A DNA stretch of 64,000 nt, from positions 1 through 64,000 of the forward strand of contig NZ_BOQL01000099.1 in assembly GCF_018332655.1 (NCBI RefSeq). The letters are read 5' to 3'. Shown in pieces: positions 41,515 to 49,171 of this stretch (position 1 is its first letter; each line of letters opens with the position of its first letter). The notes beneath the pieces were generated by a model that worked only from the letters and a program-made list of their open reading frames with translations, made no database searches and was not told the DNA's origin. The stretch is from Actinoplanes auranticolor. GTDB taxonomy: Bacteria; Actinomycetota; Actinomycetes; Mycobacteriales; Micromonosporaceae. The position numbers were made by a program, and so were the translations under genes.

Positions 41515-42324
41515 ATGAGCGACGTGTACGAGACGTCGGGCGAGTTCATGGATGTCCTGAGTGGACCGATGTGGCAGATGCTGCGCGAGCCGGTGCTGGC
41601 AGCGCTCGGTGAGCCCCGCTCCGGACAGGGGCCGGTCGTCGACATGGGTGCCGGCACCGGTCTGGGCACGAGCGTGCTGGCCGCGGCCTGGCCGGACGCG
41701 GAGATCCTGGCCGTGGAGCCGTCCCCGATACAACGGGCCGTGCTGCTGGCGCGCGTCGCCTCCGACGCGGACCTCAGTGAGCGGGTCACGGTCGTGGCAG
41801 GCGATGCCACCGGCGTGCCGCTGCCGACACCGCTCGGCGCCGTCGTCGCACTCAACATGCTCGGCCACCTCGACCGGGCTTCCCGTGCCCGGTTCTTCTC
41901 CCGGGTCGGCCGCCGGCTGGCGCCCGGGTCGCCGCTGGTGCTCAACGTCCAGCCGCCGGCGACACCGACGGCCATCCCGTACTCCACGTTCGGCACAGTC
42001 GGGATCGGCCGGTACCGGTACGAAGGTGGCGGCAGCGCTGAGCCCCAGGGTGACGACACCGTGATCTGGTCCATGCGGTACCGGGTGCTCGACGATGCCG
42101 GAGCCACCGTGCGCGAGACGGCCGTGGACTATCCGTGGCATGTTCTGTCGGTCACGGACCTGCTCGCCGAGCTGGACGACGCCGGGCTGCACGGTGAAGC
42201 CGATACGTTCGACGTGGTTCTCCCGGAGCCATTTGCGGTCGGCATCCTCTTCGCGTTGTCCATGACGATGGGGATGTACTCCGTGCGCAAGCTCGCGAGC
42301 GGAGGCGACATCCCATACCGGTGA
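41515..42324 (+). CDS. Class I SAM-dependent methyltransferase
   Basis: 269 residues. SAM motif I is VVDMGAGTGLGT (about 42-53), motif II is the acidic ILAVEPS, and the post-motif segment is VTVVAGDATGVPLP. The C-terminal part is longer than in minimal enzymes and ends in SMTMGMYSVRKL, possibly shaping the acceptor site. The acceptor is unknown. The gene is divergent from the FAD oxidoreductase across a Zur-like box. An IS3-type remnant begins shortly after its end. Confidence 0.82.
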   Translation: MSDVYETSGEFMDVLSGPMWQMLREPVLAALGEPRSGQGPVVDMGAGTGLGTSVLAAAWPDAEILAVEPSPIQRAVLLARVASDADLSERVTVVAGDATGVPLPTPLGAVVALNMLGHLDRASRARFFSRVGRRLAPGSPLVLNVQPPATPTAIPYSTFGTVGIGRYRYEGGGSAEPQGDDTVIWSMRYRVLDDAGATVRETAVDYPWHVLSVTDLLAELDDAGLHGEADTFDVVLPEPFAVGILFALSMTMGMYSVRKLASGGDIPYR

Positions 42325-42479
42325 ATGCGGCACGGGTAACAGGTGCAGCAACTTTGCGAGCCGCGGCGGCAGGAAGTACGGCAAGGTCCGGACTCGCTTC
42401 GCGTACCCTCCGGGCATCCGGCGCCAGCCGGGGCGCGCCGCTCGCCGGCCGCCAGCTCGTCGTCCGACGGGGTGTAGGC

Positions 42480-42824
42480 ATGCGCAGGTAGCCGCAGAGT
42501 ACGTTGATGCACCGCTGCCGCGCCGACTTTGCCCATCGACCCGATCATGTGGTGCTGGTTCAGAGCGCGGACGAATTTCCGGCTGCGAAACTGCGACCCG
42601 CGGTCGGTGTGCAGCACGCAGCCGGCCACCTCACGGCGCCGGGCGACGGCGTGGCGCAGGGCGTTGACCGCCGGCCTCGACTTCATCCTCGAGTCGATGG
42701 AGTACCCGACGATCCGGTTCGACCACACGTCCTTGATCGCACAGAGGTAGAGCTTGCCCTCGCCGGTGTGGTGTTCCGTGATGTCGGCCAGCCACGACTG
42801 ATCCGGCCTGTCGGCGGTGGTGTC
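42480..42824 (-). mobile_element. IS3-family transposase remnant
   Basis: Minus-strand sequence reads DQSWLADITEHHTGEGKLYL, then WSNRIVGYSID and VLHTDRGSQFRSRKFV. These are the first two catalytic Asp blocks of an IS3-type OrfB integrase domain. The N-terminal part, the third catalytic residue (Glu) and both ends are absent. After about 42540 the translation becomes unrelated. It is a non-functional fragment between the methyltransferase and an XRE regulator gene. Confidence 0.75.
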
Positions 42825-43412
42825 TCATGAGCGTGGTGCGGCTGTGCGGACGTGTGCGCGTTCGCCCTGTTTACCGACGAGGCTGAGGAACTCGACGGGT
42901 CCGGCGCTGGTGGCTCCGAACCAGTGGGGGGTGCGGGTGTCGAACTCGGCGGCCTCGCCGGGGCCGAGGATGAGGTCCTGCTGTCCGAGGACGAGGCGGA
43001 GTTTGCCGCTGAGGACGAAGGCCCAGTCGTAGCCTTCATGGGTGCGCAGGCGGGGTTCGTCGTCGTCGTGCCCGGCGGGCAGGACGAATTTGTAAGCCTG
43101 GATGCCGCCGGGCCGGCGGGTCAGGGGCACGATCGTCCTGCCGTCGGTGGTGGGTATGGGGCGCATGTTGATGCGGGGGTCACCGGTCTGCGGCGCGTCG
43201 ACGAGTTCGTCGAGGGTGACACCGTAAGCGCGAGCCAGGGGTAGCAACTGTTCGAGGGTGGGCAGCCGGAGGCCGGCTTCGAGCCGGGACAGTGTGCTGA
43301 TCGAAATACCGGTCTGCTCGGCGAGGTCGCTCAGAGTGATGTCGCGTTGTTGGCGGAGCTGCTTGAGTCGTGGTCCGACGGCGCCGAGGGTGTGTCTCGT
43401 CTGGTCTGTCAT
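42825..43412 (-). CDS. XRE-family regulator with cupin domain
   Basis: 195 residues. Helix-turn-helix at about 12-66 (LKQLRQQRDITLSDLAEQTG, ISISTLSRLEAGLRLPTLEQ) and a C-terminal cupin domain (about 110-185) with HEGYDWAFVLSGKLRLVLG and GEAAEFDTRTPHWFG. Such regulators sense small molecules through the cupin. The ATG at 43412 is used; a start 12 codons upstream is possible. It is divergent from an oxidoreductase-methyltransferase operon, which it probably regulates. Confidence 0.9.
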   Translation of the reverse strand: MTDQTRHTLGAVGPRLKQLRQQRDITLSDLAEQTGISISTLSRLEAGLRLPTLEQLLPLARAYGVTLDELVDAPQTGDPRINMRPIPTTDGRTIVPLTRRPGGIQAYKFVLPAGHDDDEPRLRTHEGYDWAFVLSGKLRLVLGQQDLILGPGEAAEFDTRTPHWFGATSAGPVEFLSLVGKQGERAHVRTAAPRS

Positions 43413-43521
43413 GCCGTCATTTTTCCATTCGGCAAATCTCTTTGCCACATCTCTGGCTGGTCCCGCATGCTCGATGAGCCAGGTGCCGAAGGCAACTGTG
43501 CTTCTGACGGGAGGTTGACCA

Positions 43522-44493
43522 GTGGCAGCTCAGATGGGTGAGATCCGCGATGTGGTGATCGTGGGAGGTGGCGCGGCCGGGCTCAGTGCCGCCGTGACGC
43601 TGACCCGGGCACGTCGCGCGGTGACCGTGGTCGACGCGGGTGAGCCGAGGAACGCCCCGGCCGACGGCGTACACGGGCTTCTGGCCTTGGACGGTGTGAA
43701 GCCCTCGGAGTTACTGGCGCGGGGACGCGAGGAAGTCCTCGGGTACGGCGGTGAGATCGTCGCGGGCGAGGTCGTCGACGTCTCGTGCACCTCGTCCGGG
43801 TTCCTGGTCGTGCTCCGCGACGGCGCGGTCCTGCAGGGTCGCCGGCTGCTGATCGCCACCGGTCTCGTCGACGAACTGCCGGACATTCCCGGAGTACGCG
43901 AGCAGTGGGGACACGGCGTCCTGCACTGTCCGTACTGCCACGGCTGGGAGGTTCGTGACCGCAGGATTGGAGTCCTGGTAACCGAACCGATGGCGGTGCA
44001 CAAGGCGTTGATGTTCCGTCAGTGGAGCGCCGATGTGGTGCTGTTCGCCGGGGGCCATCAACTCGAGCCGCAGCAACGCGACGAACTGGAGGCGCTCGAC
44101 GTTGCGGTGGTCGACGGCGGCATCTCACGCCTGGAGATCGCCGACGACCGGGTCAGCGGTGTGCGGCTGGACGACGGGCAGGTCGTCGCGGTCGACGCGG
44201 TCGTCGTGGCCACGCGGATGGTCGCCCGCACCGCACCCTTCGCCGGGATCGGCATCGAGCCGGTCCTGCACCCGGCCGGGGCGTTCATCGAGTCCGACGC
44301 GTTCGGCAAGACCGCGATCCCGGGCGTCTGGGTCGCCGGTAACGCCTCCGACATCTCCGCGCAGGTCAGTGGAGCGATCGCCGAGGGGGCCCGTGCCGGC
44401 CAGCACATCAACGCCGACTTGAGCAGGGAAGACCTGGACCGCGCCGTAGCAGCACGCGCCACCACGGCCGGCAACGAGGGAGACGTTCGATGA
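43522..44493 (+). CDS. FAD-dependent thioredoxin reductase-like oxidoreductase
   Basis: 323 residues from a GTG with GGGAGG upstream. FAD loop VIVGGGAAGLSAA, redox motif CPYCHGWE (about 136-143), and the late IPGVWVAGNASD FAD motif. It is a paralogue of the protein at 40512-41456. It overlaps a methyltransferase gene by 4 bases (ATGA), whereas the other copy is divergent from its methyltransferase. The pairing of this flavoenzyme with a methyltransferase twice in 5 kb suggests a common pathway, perhaps thiol or metalloid chemistry; that is inference. Confidence 0.9.
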   Translation: MAAQMGEIRDVVIVGGGAAGLSAAVTLTRARRAVTVVDAGEPRNAPADGVHGLLALDGVKPSELLARGREEVLGYGGEIVAGEVVDVSCTSSGFLVVLRDGAVLQGRRLLIATGLVDELPDIPGVREQWGHGVLHCPYCHGWEVRDRRIGVLVTEPMAVHKALMFRQWSADVVLFAGGHQLEPQQRDELEALDVAVVDGGISRLEIADDRVSGVRLDDGQVVAVDAVVVATRMVARTAPFAGIGIEPVLHPAGAFIESDAFGKTAIPGVWVAGNASDISAQVSGAIAEGARAGQHINADLSREDLDRAVAARATTAGNEGDVR

Positions 44494-45146
44494 CGCACGC
44501 GTTCGACAAGCCATACTGGGACCAGATCTGGCAAAGCGACCGGGCTGCGGCCATGGCTGCCGGACAGCCCAACCCGCATCTCGTGCGCGAGGTCGGCGAT
44601 CTGGCACCCGGGACGGCCCTGGAAGCGGGCTGCGGTGCCGGAGCAGAGGCGATCTGGCTCGCCACCCGAGGCTGGCAGGTCACCGCCGCCGACATCGCGG
44701 CCGCAGCGCTCACCCACGCGGCCGAGCGCGCCACCGCTGCCGGCGTCGACGCGAAGGTGGACTGGGTCGAGGCAGATCTGTCGACGTGGGAGCCGGACGC
44801 CCGGTACGACCTGGTCACCACACACTATGCGCATCCCGCGATGCCCCAGCTGGACTTCTACGAGCGCATCGCGTCCTGGGTCGCCCCCAAGGGCATGCTC
44901 CTCATCGTCGGCCATCTCCACCACGATCAGAATGCCAGCTCCGGACACGGACACGGACACGGACACGGACACGGCGGGACCGAGCCGCCCGCGGCGGCAT
45001 CGGTGACAGCAGCCGACATCACGACCCGCCTCGACCCGAGTGTGTGGGACGTCGTGACCGCCGAGGAATCGCACCGAAACCTGATCGGCCCCGGCGGCCA
45101 CCCGGTTTCCGTCCACGACGTCGTCGTCAAAGCCAGCCGCCGCTAA
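44490..45146 (+). CDS. Class I SAM-dependent methyltransferase with Gly-His tract
   Basis: 218 residues; the ATG overlaps the oxidoreductase stop. SAM motif I is LEAGCGAGAEAIWLA (about 43-57) and motif II is VTAADIA, as in thiopurine/tellurite (TehB-like) methyltransferases. Residues about 151-163 are five Gly-His pairs (GHGHGHGHGHGG), which could chelate zinc, nickel or copper. The tract sits in the loop before the last strands, not in the SAM site. The substrate is unknown; metalloid or thiol methylation is a family-based guess. Confidence 0.85.
   Translation: MTHAFDKPYWDQIWQSDRAAAMAAGQPNPHLVREVGDLAPGTALEAGCGAGAEAIWLATRGWQVTAADIAAAALTHAAERATAAGVDAKVDWVEADLSTWEPDARYDLVTTHYAHPAMPQLDFYERIASWVAPKGMLLIVGHLHHDQNASSGHGHGHGHGHGGTEPPAAASVTAADITTRLDPSVWDVVTAEESHRNLIGPGGHPVSVHDVVVKASRR
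44943..44972 (+). repeat. Hexanucleotide repeat coding for Gly-His
   Basis: Five perfect GGACAC units. Change in copy number keeps the frame and alters only the number of Gly-His pairs in the methyltransferase. Confidence 0.85.
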
Positions 45147-45217
45147 CCCTTTCCCCTGACAACGCCGGAGCCGGTCGGCTCCCGGCGTGCTTCCCCCTGC
45201 CCTCACGAAGGAATCCC

Positions 45218-46807
45218 ATGAGCATCAACCCGCCCATGGCCGGTCACGCCGACCCCACCATCGACGACCCACGCCGGCGCCGCACGATCCTGATCGCGGT
45301 CTGCATCGCGCTGATGGCCGTCACCGCCTCGGTGACAGGCCTGAACGTCGCCCAGCCCGAGCTGGCCGTCGAGTTCGGCGCCTCGCAGAGCGACGTGCTG
45401 TGGCTCATCAACATCTACACGATGACGCTGGCCGCCCTGCTGCTACCGCTTGGCGCGCTCGGCGACCGGCGGGGACGCAAGCCTGTGCTGCTGATCGGCC
45501 TGATCATCTTCGGCGTCGCGAACGTGGCCGCCGGCCTGGCGACCTCCACCGAGATGATGCTCGCCTCGCGGTTGCTGTCCGGTGTCGCAGCCGCGATGAT
45601 CATGCCGGTCACGCTTGCCGTGATCACCTCGACTTTCCCAGAGAGGGAACGTTCCAAAGGCATCGGGGTGTGGACCGCCGTGGCCGGTGGCGGCGGCATC
45701 CTCGGAATGTTCCTGTCCGCTCTGCTCGTCGACGTCGCCACCTGGCGGTGGCTGTTCGTCCTGCCCGTCGTACTCGTCCTGGCCGCGGTTGTGCTGACCG
45801 TCCGGTCCGTTCCGAACTCCCGCGAGCACATCGAGCACAGCTTCGACACCGTCGGATCGGTGACCTCGGTCATCGCCGTGCTCACCCTGATCTACGTCCT
45901 GCACGAAGGCCCGGTGAACGGGTGGACCGAGCCCGCGACGATGATCGGGCTCGCCGGCGGTCTGCTCGCCATGATCGGCTTCATCGTGTGGGAACTGCGC
46001 CACCCGGCACCGCTGCTCGATATCCGGCTGTTCGGCAAGCGCGGCCTGGCCAGCGGGTCGCTCGTGCTCCTGGCCGTCTTCGGAGTGCAGGCGGGCATCC
46101 TCGTCGTGCTCTTCCCGTTCCTGCAGGCAGTGCTCGGCTGGTCCGCGCTGCAAGCGACCTTGGGCATGATGCCCATGGCACTGGTGATGATGCTCTCCTC
46201 CGGCCTTGCTCCCAAGCTCAGCGCCCGGATCGGAAGCCGCTCGACCATGGCTGCGGGCATTCTCCTCGGCGGCGCCGGCCTCGCCCTGATGGCGATCCTC
46301 GTCTCCGTCGACGGCGGCTTCCTCTCGATCCTGCCCGGCATGCTCGCCATGGGCTTGGGCATGGGCCTGTCCATGACTCCATCGACCGAAGCGATCACCG
46401 GCTCGCTGCCACGCGAAAGTCAGGGTGTCGCCTCCGCGCTCAACGACGTGACCCGAGAGTTCGGCAACGCCCTCGGCGTCGCCCTGCTCGGCGCGGTCCT
46501 CTCCGCCGGCTACCGCAGTGCGATCGATCCCCGGCTCACCGGGGTGCCCGATGAGGTGGCCGACACCGCCCGCGAAGGCGTCGCGAACGCCGTCGCCATC
46601 GCCGGCGACGCCGGACCGCAGACCGGAGCACTGCTGCGGGCCGCCGAGCAATCATTCGTCGAGGGCTGGCAGCACTCCATGTGGGCCGGAGCCGCCGTCA
46701 TGGCCGCGCTCTTCATCTACGTCCTCGTCCGAGGTCCCCAACGGGTGGCAGCAGCCGACGAACGAACCGAGACCAACTCAAACGTCCCTGACATGATCAC
46801 CGGGTAA
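45218..46807 (+). CDS. MFS transporter, DHA2 (EmrB/QacA) family, 14 helices
   Basis: 529 residues from an ATG with AAGGAA upstream; the longer frame 5' overlaps the methyltransferase and is not coding. About 14 membrane helices. The family loop between helices 2 and 3 is LGDRRGRKPVLLIG, and motif C-like sequence AVAGGGGILGMFLSALLVD lies in helix 5. Such proteins export drugs or metabolites using the proton gradient. Its place behind the oxidoreductase and methyltransferase suggests that it exports their product. Confidence 0.92.
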   Translation: MSINPPMAGHADPTIDDPRRRRTILIAVCIALMAVTASVTGLNVAQPELAVEFGASQSDVLWLINIYTMTLAALLLPLGALGDRRGRKPVLLIGLIIFGVANVAAGLATSTEMMLASRLLSGVAAAMIMPVTLAVITSTFPERERSKGIGVWTAVAGGGGILGMFLSALLVDVATWRWLFVLPVVLVLAAVVLTVRSVPNSREHIEHSFDTVGSVTSVIAVLTLIYVLHEGPVNGWTEPATMIGLAGGLLAMIGFIVWELRHPAPLLDIRLFGKRGLASGSLVLLAVFGVQAGILVVLFPFLQAVLGWSALQATLGMMPMALVMMLSSGLAPKLSARIGSRSTMAAGILLGGAGLALMAILVSVDGGFLSILPGMLAMGLGMGLSMTPSTEAITGSLPRESQGVASALNDVTREFGNALGVALLGAVLSAGYRSAIDPRLTGVPDEVADTAREGVANAVAIAGDAGPQTGALLRAAEQSFVEGWQHSMWAGAAVMAALFIYVLVRGPQRVAAADERTETNSNVPDMITG

Positions 46808-46825
46808 CGCTGTCGGATCCGGTCA

Positions 46826-46855
46826 ACTCCAACGCGGGCCGGCCTGCGTTGGAGT
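46826..46855 (+). terminator. Terminator after the MFS gene
   Basis: ACTCCAACGC and GCGTTGGAGT form a perfect 10-base stem around GGGCCGGCCT, which itself can extend the pairing. It starts 19 bases after the stop codon. No T-run. Confidence 0.6.
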
Positions 46856-46939
46856 CGCCTTGTTCACCGAGCCCGACAGGTCTTGACCAGCTTCGAGCCC
46901 GAGCAACCTTAACCGGCTGCCCCGCGAGATGCTCACTGC

Positions 46940-47305
46940 ATGACGAGAGAGTATGTGGGTTCCGTGCCCGACGCCGAGTGGCGGCGGATACTCACCGATT
47001 TCCTGGCCCGGGCAGACGAGTTCCGAGTGCATATGCCCGACGGCTACGGGGAGCTCTGCTATGGCCGAGCGGCCTTCCAGGCTCTGCCGGGGGTGAAGGT
47101 GCGACCGTGGAGCGGCATGCGCGACGCCATCGAGATAGTGGGTCCCCTGACGCCGGCCGCGACGGACCTGTTCCTGCGACTCGAGGTCTCTCTCGAGTCC
47201 TTCGACACGGACGAGAAGCTGTGGGATTACGAGCTCGTGGAGAACGGAACGGTGGTGCTCTCGATCGGCGACTTTCACGACCTCATGATCGAGGTCGGGG
47301 ACTGA
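46940..47305 (+). CDS. Hypothetical protein
   Basis: 121 residues, acidic and cytoplasmic in character, with no membrane segment. Protein-like composition runs throughout (YVGSVPDAEWRRILTDFLAR, VKVRPWSGMRDAIEIVGPL, ELVENGTVVLSIGDFHDLMI). I do not recognise a family. The upstream ribosome site is poor (GAGATG about 10 bases before). It stands alone between the MFS terminator and a broken TetR gene. Confidence 0.65.
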   Translation: MTREYVGSVPDAEWRRILTDFLARADEFRVHMPDGYGELCYGRAAFQALPGVKVRPWSGMRDAIEIVGPLTPAATDLFLRLEVSLESFDTDEKLWDYELVENGTVVLSIGDFHDLMIEVGD

Positions 47306-47385
47306 GGTCGTGCGTAGGCGATCGGGGCGCCTCATGACGAGGTAGTCGTCCCTGGATCCACCGGACGCACACGCTCGGAAGTCCG

Positions 47386-47810
47386 TCATGCTGGGCCACC
47401 ACCGGGCCGTGGCGCTGATGTCGGCCGCTTCAATCCTTCGAGCATCTGCCGCAGCGCCTGCAGGCACTCATGTCGTGCGGTCGCCGGGTCGGCGGCCGTC
47501 ACGATGTACCGGGTGGTTTCATCGAGTGCGCCCATGATGAGGTGTGCCAGTGGATCGACCGGCCGCGGCGAGAAAGCGCCGGCCTCCATCTCGGACCGGA
47601 GCGCGGCCTGGATGAGGCCGAGCCCGTACCGGGCACTGAGCTTTCGCCACGCCGATGCCCCCAGCACGGTCGGCGCCTCGTGAATGATGCGCTGCACCTC
47701 GGGCCGGGCGCAGACCACGAGCAACTCGTGGGCCCCGGCTATCAGGCGGTCGACGGGGTCGGTGGTCGAGGCATCCAGCCTGGAGGCGACCTGCGTGACA
47801 GCTCATCGTT
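47386..47810 (-). pseudogene. TetR-family regulator, C-terminal part only
   Basis: The frame reads DPVDRLIAGAHELLVVCARP, then VQRIIHEAPTVLGASAWRKL and PLAHLIMGALDETTRYIV. This is the ligand-binding half of a TetR protein of the type with a TetR_C-like domain. The N-terminal 50 or so residues with the helix-turn-helix cannot be found in any frame upstream. I take it as a 5' deletion remnant, although a free ligand-binding domain started at the ATG at 47724 cannot be excluded. Confidence 0.65.
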
Positions 47811-47983
47811 GCGGGCACCGGCCGTGCCGGCGGTCACGTCGGCGAACGTGCGTCATCATAGGGCGGTCGCGCAGGAAGAACGGTTTGGCAGGGGTTGACC
47901 AGGCCGTGAAGCAGTCCCGCGCCGCACCCGCGGGCGACGACACCCGAGCACGTGGATCCGGTTAGTCGGTCAGCGTCGATCAA

Positions 47984-48922
47984 TTATGGCTCGGGGTGGC
48001 GTTGAAGAGCCTCGGTGAACCAGGTGAAGATCGGGGCGAGCGAGGTCGTGGTGGGCGAGCCGTTAATGGTGGCGATCAGGTGCCAGTACCGCTCCACCCG
48101 TGGATCGTTGGCGATGGCCAGTCGGGTCGAGAGTTTGGCGCGGTACTCGCCGCTGTCGTTGGCCCCGAATGTATCCGCGTACCGAGCGACCAGCTCGGCG
48201 ACCACCGGCGCAGCCTGTGCTGACGCGGGCTGGACCCCGTCGGCTATCGCCGCTGCAACCCGGTCGGCGACGTGGATGGTCAGCTCGTGATGCAGCCCTG
48301 TCTGGTCACCGTCGGCGCGTTCGGCCGCCTGGTATTCGGCCATCCGCCGGACACTGGCTCTGAAATCGGTGTCCTGTACCAGCTCCGCCAGCTCGATCCA
48401 GCACTCGACCTGCTCGGCCGTCGGCTCGTCCGGCAGGTCCGGCACCGCCGAACGCAGCAGCTCCACCAGCTGCGGGTTGGCGTCGACGCCGCCGTACGTG
48501 CTGTCGATGAAGTCGTGGATGAGCCGGTGACGTTCGGCCTCGGACAGTTGCACGATGCGGTGCATGAGCTCCATCTCCTCAGGGCTGGAGTTCCGTTTCG
48601 CCACCACACGAAGAACCGCTCGGCGCAGTCGAAGTAACCGGATCTGCACGTCGAGCGCCTCGGCGTGGGCGGCTGCGGCCTGCGACACGGTGATCTCGTC
48701 GGCGAGCACCCGGTGGATGCTGGCCAGATCGACGCCGAGCTCGCGCAAGGTGCGGATGAGATCAAGACGAGCGACCGCGGTCAGGTCATAACGGCGATGG
48801 TTGGCGGAACTACGGTGTGTGGGCGGCAGAACGCCGGCATCGGAGTAGAACCTGATCGTGCGTACCGACAGACCGGTCCGCCGAGCCAGGTCCCCGATTG
48901 AGTACAGCGTCCCGTGATCCAC
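47984..48922 (-). CDS. MerR-family transcriptional regulator
   Basis: 312 residues from a GTG. The N-terminal winged helix is typical: YSIGDLARRTGLSVRTIRFY, SDAGVLPPTHR, YDLTAVARLDLIRTLRELG. The roughly 190-residue C-terminal region is all-helical, acidic and His-rich, longer than the metal-sensing MerR proteins and lacking their Cys ligands, so it probably binds an organic ligand. It is divergent from the giant kinase gene with about 250 bases between the start codons. Confidence 0.9.
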   Translation of the reverse strand: MDHGTLYSIGDLARRTGLSVRTIRFYSDAGVLPPTHRSSANHRRYDLTAVARLDLIRTLRELGVDLASIHRVLADEITVSQAAAAHAEALDVQIRLLRLRRAVLRVVAKRNSSPEEMELMHRIVQLSEAERHRLIHDFIDSTYGGVDANPQLVELLRSAVPDLPDEPTAEQVECWIELAELVQDTDFRASVRRMAEYQAAERADGDQTGLHHELTIHVADRVAAAIADGVQPASAQAAPVVAELVARYADTFGANDSGEYRAKLSTRLAIANDPRVERYWHLIATINGSPTTTSLAPIFTWFTEALQRHPEP

Positions 48923-49171
48923 GCCGATGAGCCTCCAACCTCCACCAGGTGGAGATACAACCCCGCGATCATCTCCGACGAACGCGTCAACCCACCTCCG
49001 ACGAGGAAGGCCCGTCCGGAGACCAGCCTGGTCACGGTTGCCATGGAAGCTGTTTCAGCGCTGTGTCTGACCGGCGGACTGTCGGAGGCGATGGTCCAGC
49101 ACCCAGAACCGATTCCCCGGGTGTCCCGTTCGTCGTTACGGCATCCGGGTTGGCTGCCGATAGTAGTAGCG

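Noticed and set aside
47724..47898. A complete alternative start for the TetR-like gene upstream
   Set aside because: No frame upstream gives a helix-turn-helix, so a full-length TetR cannot be built from this sequence.
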